Shown here in pieces: positions 1-13,500 of a stretch of DNA of 64,000 nucleotides (position 1 is its first letter; each line of letters starts with the position of its first letter). A program made the translations under genes and the position numbers. The stretch is from contig NC_057792.1 in NCBI RefSeq assembly GCF_014905175.1, positions 3,906,001-3,970,000 on the forward strand, given 5' to 3'. The notes below the pieces were generated by a model. It was given only the letters and a program-made list of their open reading frames with translations, was not told the DNA's origin and ran no database searches. Origin of the DNA: Aphidius gifuensis. Its lineage: Eukaryota > Arthropoda > Insecta > Hymenoptera > Braconidae.

Positions 1-770
1 AGAGACAGTTTACAATGATTTAGCAAGTAATTGAGACTGAAGATTGAAACCTGCTTCTTGTACAGTGATGTGGACTACATGCTGCTGCTGCATAAGTTTG
101 AAGAGAAAAGGTCGAGTTTACATACAGGGAGTGGCTCGTGGGAAATTCATGTGTAGAGTTTCACTGCTTTCATGAAGATTATACATAACCAATCAGGTGT
201 TCTTTAAAGCTGTTGATTTGAAATTTTAGATCTACATAAACTTTTCATGTTTATTATAAAGTGAATATTGATAGACATAACAAAGACAAATATTAAATAA
301 TATTTATTTTGAAATGTGGTATCATACTGGTATTTCATGGAAGTATTTCATTTACAGATCAGATAATCATGATAATTATACAATTGAAAGATACGAAAAA
401 AAAAAAAAAAGTAACTGAGAAAATAATAACTTCAGTAATTTTAACAAAAAGGACAATTTTGCTTGAGGGAACTGTTCTCATCGTTAAAACGATCGGGTAA
501 ACACAATTAGTTTTATTTTTTTTTTTAAAAGAAAAAATAAAAAAAAAAGATGAAATATATTGTATCCAAGTTTAAAACAATCTGGATCATTTAGCGAATG
601 ATTGTATGTTGCAAAATATGACTAATAAAAATTGTCTGTTGTGAATGGTTTGAAAATAAGACCAAGGAAAAAATAAAATGTCTTGGAATATAAAAATTAT
701 AATACATGTATATATATTGAAGATTAATAATGATCATTGATCAATATATTTTCAAGTGTGAGGAAGCTGG
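1..770. other. upstream intergenic sequence, no gene seen
   Basis: AT-rich sequence with homopolymer A and T runs (around 400 and 510-550). The first 200 bases are less biased and could be conserved noncoding DNA, but no splice-compatible coding frame or RNA gene is visible. The 63-codon open frame at 309-500 is low-complexity and is not supported as a gene. Confidence 0.5.
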
Positions 771-1060
771 AGGAGTCTGTAACACTTCGTCCAATGAAAT
801 AAGGCGGGCGTTTTGTGAGCTCCTCACTGTGGCGCGTCAGTCGTCGAGTCATTGGGTCTTGTATTAAATATTTAAACCAATGAAAATGTTGGGCTGGTTG
901 TTGTGGGGAAGCCGCAGGTCGTACCCAGTTCCCTCCCTAGTCACTAAAGTCTTTAGAAGCTGACCCGTCTTTCTGGTAGCTAAGGCCCCGCGGGCTCAGT
1001 AACCCTCGAGTCCTTCTGTACGACGGTTAAGGCTCCAAACTATTGCCAAGTTGATCAACA
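770..1060 (+). promoter_or_regulatory. Promoter A of TfAP-2 (CCAAT boxes, Inr, DPE)
   Basis: A GC-rich island in AT-rich surroundings, 440-700 bp upstream of the first TfAP-2 start codon. Three CCAAT boxes are visible: 791-795, 851-855 (as ATTGG) and 877-881, with a GGCGGGCG element at 803-810. A TCAGTA initiator-like site has its A (+1) at 998. GGTTA lies at exactly +28 to +32 (1025-1029) and fits the arthropod DPE consensus RGWYV. There is no TATA box near -30. Spacing and element types match a TATA-less arthropod Pol II core promoter; activity is inferred. Confidence 0.5.
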
Positions 1061-1496
1061 GATTCATCTATATATCTATTCAATCTTTATCAAAAATTAT
1101 ATTCCGGCGGTATAACGCGTAATATTAACTAATCATTTGTCTTTTTTATATTTTATATTGTGATCAATTTCGATACGTATGCCAGTAAATCGTTAGTGCA
1201 TATTATTTTTTTTTGATTAAGGCCCAAATTGGCCGTTTTTTGACTCATCAGGATTTTGTGATTACTGTAAATTATGTTTAATTATCAATTTACAATTGAA
1301 AAAGTTTAATATCAGTCTGGTGAATTAATTTCAATAAACATTGTGTGTGCTTTTGTGGATGTTAAGTGACTCGATTGGTTTTTGAACATGAACCGTCGGT
1401 AATTTGTGTGTTTAATCGATATTTTATTTTTGCGTAAATTTTGGATTTTTTATTAAAAGTCATTTTTGAAACAAGGGTACAGAATAAAAAATTAAA

Positions 1497-1541
1497 ATGC
1501 CGAATTTAGACTACTACAATACCGCAAGGATGCATCAAATG
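1497..1541 (+). CDS. TfAP-2: TfAP-2 alternative first coding exon A
   Basis: Fifteen codons (MPNLDYYNTARMHQM) from ATG 1497 to a gtaaat donor at 1542, ending in phase 0, so it joins directly to the exon at 28595 that starts DRLTG. Vertebrate TFAP2A has several short first exons that join at the equivalent point before DRHDG, which supports this call. The leader is about 0.5 kb from the putative start site at 998. The exon is very short and low in independent coding signal, so transcript evidence would be decisive. The implied intron is about 27 kb. Confidence 0.72.
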
Positions 1542-4500
1542 GTAAATGATTTTTTTTAGTTTTTATAAAATTTCAAACATAACTCAAATTAAATTTTCTC
1601 ATTACTGACACAAGCCTTAATTTTTATTTTGAAAGTCACAAGCAAAAAACTGCTAGATAAATTATCGAAAAATTTAAGTGGACTAATATTTTAAGTATCC
1701 AAAATTTTTACACACTTTATTGACTTTTTTTTTAATGAAGGGTTTACCCCAATATCTATATATGGGTGGTCGTGGTTATTATTCTAATTCATCATTTAAA
1801 TTATATCCTTGGTTTAAAATATTAAAGTCTTTTTTTTTTTTTTTTTTGTAAAACGTAATAATTTTTATATTTAATACTTACTCGAAAAAGTAAAATTAAA
1901 TTAGTCTGTTAATTGAAAAATAAAAGCTAAATTATGAAAATATTTACAAAGATGTGCAATACAAATGAAAATAGATACGTTGAATTTTTTATAGAATATA
2001 AATTAACAAATATTGAGCGGTAAATCATAGTGAAATTTAGCTCGTGCGTTGAATATACTCTTGTCTAACCGCAAAAGCCGGTAATGACAGGCCTCGCAAG
2101 AAAGAAACTCATAAAAAAAAAAAAAATCATCTGGTATATACAATGAAATCATTTTGCGATTCTTACGACTTCTAGTGCGCGCACATTTACAACAAACTCT
2201 TGAATTATTATTTTTTATTTTTATGTTTATTTAATATTCCTGCAAAAATAAAGATAAAAAAAAAAAAGAACAAAAATTAGTATATAGTACAGACCCAATA
2301 GTTTATGTACGTGTGTTTCACGGCACAGTATATGGATGGTTAATTGTTTTAATGCTTAAATTACGGGAATTGGCGGCTCGTAAAAGTTAACTACGTTAGG
2401 TGCATACATGCGTATACATAAGAACACATAATCAGTGTATAGCTGAACCCATTGCAATGGCTTTACATGAATTTATATCTTTGCGGGCGTCGTCTTTTTT
2501 TTTTTTGTGTAATATATTATAAATAAATAATAATAATAATCACCACCTACAATTACTCCATATCTGGATAAATATTTTACTCATCACATAACTTTTAATC
2601 TTGACGTTCCAATTGGTCTTGTAACCGTCACATCATCGCCTCTAGAATTCTATAAGTTTATTTATTAGTTCATATAATATTTTTTTAAAATTATTTATCT
2701 TGTCATTAGATTTATTGTATATATGACTTTACAAAAAGCTTTGTTGCATATATATTATATCTAAAGAACCTTTTTTTTTTTCATTCAAAACAAAACAAAA
2801 TTTATATTGCTCAACAATATAACGTGACAGAATATTGAACAACACAAAACAGTAGAAATAAATGCGTTCGTTTTCTTTTTCACCTGTGCCACTGCGAGTA
2901 ATAAATAACCTGCGGCTTAGACCCGGACTATTTTATTGCTTTTCGTGCTCTGTTTGACTGTCTCAAATAATACTTGGTCTGTCTTGCTTCCACGTTGAAA
3001 CCAATAACGCCAACGGAGCCAATCTTCGCACTAACTAGCCGTTACTGCCAGACAGAGTACCAGGACCCTGGTTAACCTTTGAACGTATTTCTCAAAAAGC
3101 GTGATGTATTAAATATCTTTCGAATGGCAACTATTTTTTTTTTTTATTTCTTTCTTTCTTTTATTTCTTTTTAAATTAATTTATTTTTATTTTTTTTCTT
3201 CGTTTTGTTTATTTTTTTAACACGTTTTTTTGTTTTTATTTAAGCGTTGTTGTTATATATAGTAATTTTATTTTTATTTCAATTTTAAAATCAATTTGGG
3301 AGGTCTTAAATTGAGAAGAATCATGTTTTATATATATTATGATATAAAATAATCATCTAGTTTGCGTGTGACTGCATTCGTATAAACAACAACGGAATAT
3401 GTTTTAGTTATATTTTTGATGATTTTATATCACTCTAACAGGGACTAAAAATAAAATCTAAAAAAAAAAAATCAGTAAAGTTATATCAAGAGTTTGAATT
3501 TCGTGCGGTTAAATAACACCCGGACAAATTAATCAAAGGAGAATTTTAATGACGGGTCTATCGACTATAATTCCCATAATTCCCCCGACCGCAGTCGAAT
3601 TTTAATTTGATAGCCGTTCTTCACTCTCAGCCGACGGATCGTATATATGTATATATATAAAGGTCCAGAAGAATAGTTTATCGGTATTATTTTTATTTCT
3701 TTCTCTTATATATATATACTTATTATTTTTTTATTTTTGCTCTTCTTCATTTGCAAGCTTCATCTATGCTTTTATTTTAGAGTCGCATCCCTAATGTAGC
3801 CAATCTTTTCTTACAGCATCCTCAGTTATTTTCGTTTGGATAAATTGAAGAAATGAAATATAAAAGAAAAAAATGTAGATAACTAAAGGGTACCCTTAAT
3901 TGTTTCACGAATAGATTTATATTTAAAATATCTTATAGAAATTTTTTGATGAGGAAGCAATTTTATTAAGCACGTTTTTCCTGAACGCATTTATATACAC
4001 ACATATATGTATATAAATAATATAGTGGATGTATCTATATAATCATTGGTTAAATTCCAGTAGTGGCTATCGTTACGAAGCAGTAGCCTCTAATCAAGTT
4101 AATTTTAGGTTGGGCTCTTTGCCCAATATATTGGCCAATATTTGAAAGTCATTCGGTAATTGTAATGGATCAGAATGTTGCACGTTCAGCATCACTAATA
4201 ATATTTCATATTTCACATTCTTTCATATTTATTTATTTTTTTTTAATTCCACATTTTATTTATTCATTAAATTATTTATTTTTTTTATTTTCTCAAAAAT
4301 AATTTTAATGCTCGTGTTATTAAATTATCTTCATCAAGAAAAAAGATAGAAATCTTTGACTTGTAGAATTCAATATTCGGGCGTGACAGTACATTTGATT
4401 TTATACTGTTGTAGTCAATATAAAACGAGTCTTAATAAGCAGGTGAAAAGTTGACTGTGCCGCCCTCTAATGCAAGGTTTATGCTTGCGAATTTGTATAT

Positions 4501-7500
4501 ATGTCTCCACTGTAAATGAAAATAAAAAATTATAAATAATATTCATCGTTGATGCGTGTGTGTGTGAGTACTATGTGCGAGAGTATAAATTCTTTTGGGG
4601 GAGGTAAAAGTCAGAATACAAATCATCCAAGCAATTAGAGGTAAAGTTCTGGAATGATGCAAACTGAGTTAAACATGTACAACATCATGAACCGTATATA
4701 TACATATAAACTTTACTTTAATGTTCATTTTTGCATACATGTATGCAACACACCCAATGAAAATCTAAAATAAACCGTGTTTAATGGCAAAGAAGAGAGA
4801 TGTATAGTAACTTTCTGTAGTCAGCTTATTACGACGGTAAATTTGATGGGCTATCGTTAGCAGTTGTAAAAACAACTACACGTGGACATCAAAAATATTT
4901 AATTCAACAAAAATTAGAACATTCATTTTGTTCATTAATTATCATCATAAAATAAAGCGAGAAAAATTTTAATGTTTTTTCTGTGAATTTGTAATTTCAA
5001 AAATTAGCAAAGAATATATTTTTTTAAAATTTATTATTACTGTCCAACTATGTAGTCATTAAAACATACAAATAAATAAATTTTTATTAGTGTATATACC
5101 GAGGGTAGGGTATATATGTTAATCAAGAATTTTCTGAATCTGTTGCGATATATGAATATAATAGAGATTCTAGGTATAAACTAATTACAACGATTTGGGT
5201 TTATGGATACATATAAATTTTCCATATAGTAAGCAAGAGTTTCAATCTGGTGGTCCAATTTTGAAAGTTGGATGAAAATATGTATTTGAAATCTATTGAA
5301 GCAGCTATAACGCTTGAATTGCTTTATATTCAAGCAGGTAGCTATCAGAAATGTGATCTCTTTCGAAAGAGATATTTCTCTCTTTGTCTTTTACATGTGA
5401 ACATAGTATTTTTTATTTCTTTCTTTTTTACTCTCATGTTGTCTTGCTTATGTTCGTGAACATTCAGTTCGTGTACAGGTTATATATACAGCCAACATTC
5501 TATATACTTGTCCTTTTTTTTATGCTGTAAAGTACGAGAGGGCTAAAATACCTATCGAAAGCGTCTCGCGCATCACATCATATAGCGCGCGCATTATATG
5601 AATATTCAAGTTAAAATTTGCATGGCTGCATTCAAATCCATTATTCATTTATGTAGCACTATATTGCCTTCTCTTCTGGTTGCTCCTTTTATATACATTT
5701 AAATTTAACAATTTTTTTACTAGCTTTAACTATTTTTAATGGAATAAAAAAAATAATAATCTGATGAAAATTTTTTAAAACTAAGATTGACTGTGATAAT
5801 TTTTTTTTTTTTCATATAAAATATATATAAATTTCTAGTTTGATTGAAAATAAAATAAAATTTATAAACACATTTTAATCAGATTAAATGTACACAGTAC
5901 AAGACACGTGATTTATATAAGTGAAATTTTTATATTTAAAATTATCAATAGAAATTATAGTTTTAAGATTTTTTACAATCATTAAATCTTGAAAATCAAT
6001 ATATATACAAAAAAGTATGTATTGTTATGAAAGTAAAAAAGAAATTTTTGTAGATAGACACGTGTACGGATTTTGTTAATGAGATTTTAACGAGAGAGTC
6101 ACGCCCTTGCGACAACCCTAGTATGTATTTAAAGTATGCTCTGTATATGTGTGACTGTATATATTTTATATCGTCTGTTCCGATCTTGTCTCTATCACCC
6201 CCTAAATAATATAATATACAATGTAAGCATTGCCTAATAGCAAGCCATATGCATATATAACGTAGATGTAGATGTAGAGACACAGAGAGAAACCTAGAAA
6301 GATAACAATGAATTGTTAGACCCCAATGGAGTTGCAAAAGCAGTAAATATATATATTTTAATACATATATAAATTATATGATATCTTTTGGTTTGGCATA
6401 ACATGCTACGTAATGATCCATTACAAATTCATTAAACTGATCGCAATATGTTTTTGCAATTTTTATAACTTTCATCAAATAATAGCCTCAATGTGAATAA
6501 TTTTAATATGATATACTAATTTTTTGTATTTATTTTTTTCTGTTTCAGGTATGTTATCAAAATAAGAAAATAATTAATTCACCCAAGCAGTGTTGTATAT
6601 ATTAAGAGAAAACTAACATTTGCTGTTGGGTAAGTTTTTGGTGTATAATATATATTTATAAATTTTTGTTGAGTTAAATTCTCAATATTGCCATTACAAG
6701 AATCACAGAAATAAGGACTTTGTACACTTTTTATTTGAGTCTTTATGTGTACTTGATACCTTTGAATTGTTTTTTCTTTCATCTCCCTTTTCAAACTGCT
6801 TGTAGCAGCAGACGTTTACCATCCGCGAGTAAATAACTTGGCGTTCAGTCATTCTTTCTTATGCTCAGTTTATTATGGAGATTATCTTGTTTGAAGTAAA
6901 ACGAGTCTTTAAGACTAATCTAAAGAAAAAAAAAAATACCTATATAAAATAATTCAACAAAGCAAAATAATTATTAATAATAATAAATAAATTAAATTAT
7001 TATTATCATTTTTTTTTTTACATAAAGAGAATATATATAAAATTATTTTCAATATTGACGTTATAAAAATCCATAGTGTCTTTGATATATTTATTTTTTT
7101 TATAATGATTATTATTTTTGAACCCTGAGGTTTGAGGTTATGACGATATATTATTAATTATCATCCTCAGCAGTAGTATGTTATTAGTGCATTAGGCAAA
7201 ACCGCCCGCCGCGCTTTTGTATGATGCCGCGGGCATAACTACTGAGCAAAGCACAGGACTCACCTAAGTCAGCGTTGATAAATACCGTCCACTGTTCTCT
7301 TGCAGGAAACATTAAATTTGCCTCAGGCCGGACGTGAGCCTCTTGTTCATACCAAGTGACACATGCACCAACATTTATATACATACATAATATAATTACT
7401 ATACTATCAGTCCATGATAACATACATGTTTTTAGAGTATAAATACATATATACCTGTTGCACCAAATTTATTAAACAATTGTATGATAACAGCAAGTCT

Positions 7501-10500
7501 ATTGTTGTATCAAACTCGTATCTATTTTCAATATATTTGTTTTAGTTTCATCAAACGTTTTCAATTCAAATCTTTGTTGTATACTGCCAATAGCACAAAA
7601 AATTAGTCAGAACATTATTTTGCATATACGGATATATTTACAAAAAGGCAATAATTGACAAGAAAATAATTATAAAAAAACAATGAAAAAAAAAAAAAAA
7701 AAAGATGAAAAAACTGCATTCCATACGCCCGCACTACCTCTCCTCGCTCAATTATCATATTCACGATCATGACGCCGCCAGGTTAACGCAAGAAAGCCAG
7801 ACACACACACACACACGGTTATTTAAATTGCTTTTCAATCTAATTTTATAACTTTTTTTTTTTCATTTTTTTTTTTCCATTTTTCGTTTCATGACTTTCA
7901 TTAATGGCTTTGAATTTTTTGTTTTTTTTTTTTTTTCTTTTTCGGAAAATTGTAGGTGAATCAGATGTTAGTTAAACTGATTCTATTATTTTTGTTTTTT
8001 ATATGATAAATAGATGATGCATAATATGAAAAAATATAAATTTTTTTTTTTTTTGCCCTGGGTGTTTGAAGTGAGCTTACAGTACAATTAATGCCACTGA
8101 CGCAGTGCAAAATATAATTATAATTAGTCAGAAACGCCCTTGATCCGCCCTCACGTTTACTCTTTGTTAGTTTTCGTTTATTTTTTTTTTATTTTTACTT
8201 TAGTTTTTATTTTATTTGTTTATATTATCGTGCTGCCCTCTGAACAATATATCCTTCAGCGTTCAATTGTTGCATGCGTAAGGTTTTTTTTTTTTTTATT
8301 GTGCCTTTTCGACTTCAATATCTTTTTTATTATTTTTTTTTTTTTATTTTCATTGTCTGTATATATTGAAGAATTTCAAAAATATTTGCCAGGAATTTAA
8401 AATGCCCAAGGCATGTGCTCAGGGTTGAATATTTACTTGCCAGCCAAAAAGAAGCCGCGTGCAGCGCGCACGCGTTTATTAAAATTGAACATATATTCTT
8501 TTATGTGAATTAAAGAAATAATATGAGAAAAAAATGGAAAAAAAGGGGGTTAATATATAAAATAGTAGATGTAAATTTGTTGTTTGTATATAATGTGAAT
8601 TCAATGTAGTGGTACCCATATAGCCAGTACTTTGCGGTTTGTATATCACGACACCCAACCAATCGCATGAAATTACCAGTCGACGAGGTAAGAAAAGAAT
8701 AAAAAAAAAAAAATCAAAAAAATCAAGTATAAGAAAACTTGCGTGGTGGTGAAGAGATTGTTGGGCGCGTGCCTCAGGCAAAAAGAAGGACAAGACAAAA
8801 GAAAACAAGCTGAAGAGAGGACCATGCAATGGTGCTTTGAATCTCGCGTGCGCGTTCAGCCCATAGTATTTTTTTTTTTTTTTAATCCTTTATTTTAGTA
8901 TTTTTTTTATTTTTATTATTATATACATTTTTTTCTTCGGCTGGTTCTTTTAATGGTCAGAGGTCAGCTATGAGCACGAGCCACCCCCAGCCAAGTTCCT
9001 CAACTTATTCTTAACCTTGTCGATTTTCCTTATTCTCTCACCACGGGATATAAAGCTTCTTAAAACTACCAAATTTAGACCACCTTGGTATATATATACA
9101 CACCATAATCTAGATACACTGTCTGTCTGACATTACATTTACTCGTACTACTTGATATATTTTTTTCTTTTTCTCTAGCTCTTTAAAAATATATTTCAAA
9201 GTCATTTTAAAATAATTTTTTGTATATATTTTTAATCGGAAAATTATGTTAATTTATTTATTTATTTATTGTTCATTTTGTGAATTTTTGTTGAGTTAAT
9301 TTTGGGGGACGAACCAAAGTTGTTAATCATCGTTTCTTTAAAATTAGTATTACATAAACCATTGATTGCTTTAAACTTGAGATTTTTTTTTTTAAATAAT
9401 TATTTTACAATGTCAGGTTTGCAAATGCATTATTCAAAAAATTCTACGTACTCGCAAAAAAGAAAAATTTCTAATTTTAGCGAAAAAAAAATTTATTACC
9501 GACATTGTTTAATGTCAGTGAATCTCTGAAGATAAAAACCATTATTGTATTATCACTTAGTAATAGTAAACTAAACTACATTTTCTACTGTAAATCAAGA
9601 AATAAATCTGGCTGATCGGTTCATGTCAGACGGTAAAACAGAAAGCTGTTGATAAACAAGAAATTACATTCACCATCTAGTCTTGTACACACAATTGCCA
9701 AACAGTTCATTTTGTCTGTTGTTGGTCGGTTGTTTTTATCACCTTTTAAATGTGTTATAATATGCTGAATATCACTCAATCAATGAGCTACAAAGATGAA
9801 GAAGGCTCATCTAATTGCAATAATTAAGACAAAGTTGTTAAGATAAATATCAGTCTTGCATAAACACTCTTATGAACAACCCATATATACATCTTGGATA
9901 TATTGAGGTTGATTAACCTTATAACCGTGGGCTATCGATAATACTACGTAATTTATCCAATGCTCGTTACCGCACCAATGAGCAATTAGCTGTACCAAAG
10001 TAGCAAGGACAAGCGGTTTCTTGATGAAGAATCAACCAATAAATTTGTTGATTTATCTTTAATAGCTTGGAAAAAAAAATTTTTATCATTAATGAACCCT
10101 GATGGTTATAATTGTCACTGGTTTTTTCATTTTTTTTCTCATAAAATACATGCATATATTTTATTTATTAATACTGCCTTTCGCAAAGCTAAAAATAAGA
10201 AGCATCAAAAATGAAAAATTAATAAAATTTTTTATTTTAAACTCTGCTCATTTTTATGACTATTAGGAATTTGATCATAATCAATGAATTAACCTTTTGA
10301 TATATAACTCGGTTGCAGGTATTTTTTATAGATTTAAACTATTAAAAAATTATAATAAAAATCTTATCGGTGAATCCTATTATGTTTCTGTCATTTTCCG
10401 ATCGATCATAGATTTGAAAGCCACAGCTGACATGCGTATAATCAAATAAACCTTGAGCAAGAGCAAAAGCCCAAGGTGGTCATACACACACATACACTCG

Positions 10501-13500
10501 TACACAAAACTACTCACATACATATATAAATATTTAGTATTGAGCATCAAAAGATTCGAATGTGATAGAAAGTCTTGTTCCGTTGCCGCCATACGATGAC
10601 TGCCTATCAGTTATTCTTTGAGATGAAAAATATCTCTCATGCATTAATCATTATTGTACATGCACACATACATGTATATATAAATGCAATTGAGCCTCCA
10701 GCAATTGTTCATTCTCCAGTAAATACAATTGGTAAACCAGTGTGACTATTAGTGAATCAAAACTTTTACCGTCCAATCAAATTCTCTTCGTGTGTCATTT
10801 GTTTTTCAAAAAATTTACAAATTTCGTCAAATACAAATGCGAGCAATGATAGAAAACTTATACGTATTTAAATTTAATTATATTAATCAATTAAATTAGC
10901 TAGCAATTGATTATTTAAAAAAAAAAATTATTGAATAATCTTAATTGTATATCTATTGTGTTATCATTTTGAATATTGAAAGTGTTGTAATAGTCACATC
11001 TCATAACGGTTAAACTACTATATCTTAAAACATTTATAAAATATCTAAGATTCTCTTACCATTCCCTTTTTACCATGGAATTATATACTTAATATAATTT
11101 TTTATTTTTTCATTTAATATTTCTTATAGTTAAACAACTTCAATATATGAACATTTATGCGTGTGTTGTATATGTATATAAGTCTGTTGTGATTCACACG
11201 GAAACTGGGACTCTCGATGCCGACTAGACGATAAAGATTTAACCTTTAATCCTCGTGGGTATCTTCGGGGCTTTTATTTTTTTCTTATTGTTTTTTTTTT
11301 TTGCATGCTTATTCTCTCTGCTTAATTTTTATTAATTTATTTATTTATATACTTTTTTTTTTTTCGTTCTAAACTCCCTCATCCTTCTCTTCTTGATACC
11401 CGATCGTAAAAAAAAATATTTATTTCACTAAAAAAATATTATATCTGTATGCGGATTAATCATATTGTTTATCGTTGCTTTATCAAAAGTAAAAAAATTT
11501 TTATTTTTATAAATAATAAAAATACAAATATATATTCATATATAATGAAGTTGAGAATTATTTTATTCAAAATTATTATCAGATTCGAAAACCATAAACA
11601 GGTGTTCAAAATTTGCCGCGATATTTCTTATTTTTCTTGATGTATAGAATTCTATAGGTGAAATATTTTTTTTTTAGTATATATTGAATCCCGTTAATAT
11701 GCATCAATAAAAAAATAATTTTAAAACTTGTTTTCCTAAGTATTTAACACATTCATTATGTTTGGTAAATTTTTTTATTATTATTTTTTATTTATGGAAT
11801 GGCTGCACGATTTATTTACAAAATTTAAAGACCGGATATAGTGAGATACACTGACAGAGATTTTAAATGAAGCGGATTAAATGTGTGTAAAACATTGTTA
11901 CTGTGACAATGTCATTTTGCAATATGAATATGGTTCAACTGGATTAATACAAATGTATATTTAGATACAATAATCGCTATACACCAACCATCGAGTCTTT
12001 TATTATATCGTTCGAAAAAAAAGGCGCGGTACTTTGAAAATTAAGAAAAAATAAAAATAAAAAAAACCTTTTGATCAGAAAAGAAATAAAAAAAGTAGGT
12101 ACATTGGAACATGGCACATATTTATATGTGCTCGAGAAAGAGAAAGAGGAGAGAAAAAGGGTGGTCCGTAATTACTGTCGGTTCTCTGTTTTCTGTACCA
12201 TCACTTGATTCACGGTAATGCATATTGTAAATTCTATCGCTTATATGCCTTTACATATACGTGATGTATACAGACCTTGATAAAATAAAATAATACACAG
12301 AGACACGTTTACCAATGACCACTTTGAAATTGTTGGGTCAGTATAGAAAATAAAAAAAATAATAATAAATGAATAAATTGATAATCAGTATGGTGATTCG
12401 TGCGAAACGTCTTGTTCAATGTAAAATTGTAAGGACATTTTGTAAATCATTATACAAGACATTTTTTATTTTTTTTTAATTTATAAATTTCTTTTTAAAA
12501 ATAATTAAATATTTTTTCGATAATTTTTAAACTTTATTAGTCTTTTTTTTTAAAATTATTTAAACTGTCAAATTTTTATACGAAAAACTGTTTATTTCTC
12601 TTGAAAAAAGAAATTTCTTTTTTTTTATTTAAAAAAAAAATTTACTATTCTCTATTGTAATTTTTATTTTTATATATTATTTACATATTATTTTTTTATT
12701 TTCTAAATAACTTTCAATGTTAAATGATAAATAAAAAAATTTATGTTTATTTTTTTTTTTATTTGCAAATCTATAGAGTCTTGTTTCTCATTAGCTATGA
12801 GATTATACCTTTTTTAAATACGAATTTATATATATAAAGTTGGCATTGTAGCAGATCATCTTTATGAATGGGCCGTCCATTTGGCAGGATAACGAACTCT
12901 CTATGGTTTGAGTAAATAAAAAAAAAATTTCAAACCACGCGGGTTTTCTTGATAAATAGCAGTTTGTCATTGCAACACATGCTGAGCAATACATATTTTG
13001 TTTTTTTAATTTTTTTTAATATGACTAACACAAACTGCGAGATAATATACATAATATATAATGTAACATGTGCCCAAGTAAACATACACAACAAGCACAA
13101 TGATGTATCATTTTTAAAAGTATATAAAATATTTTTAATAAATTTCTATTATTCATTTGTTTCAATAGGCAATGATGATGATGATAATAATGAATTAAAA
13201 AACAAACTAGAAATCACTTTAATATAATAAAATGTATATTCAAATTATCATATATTGAATATATAGATACACATATACAGGTGCTGTTGATTGCTTGTTT
13301 CTTGGACATTAAGAATATATATATATCTTGGGCTATCACATATCACATTGGTGTGTGAGATGAAGAGACTTTAGAAGTAAACGCACAAGGTGCGCTGGTC
13401 ACTGGGGCGTTGACCTGATGATGCTGTGGGTCCACCGGACCAAACGCACATATACATGCCTTTTTTTTTTTTTTTTTTCTTATATATAAATGTTCATGTG

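Noticed and set aside
5996..6337. 113-codon minus-strand frame
   Set aside because: No recognisable domain, no promoter or splice context; amino-acid mix typical of chance frames in AT-rich DNA.
8479..8829. 116-codon minus-strand frame
   Set aside because: Phe/Leu/Ser/His-rich low complexity from T-runs; overlaps the regulatory patch.
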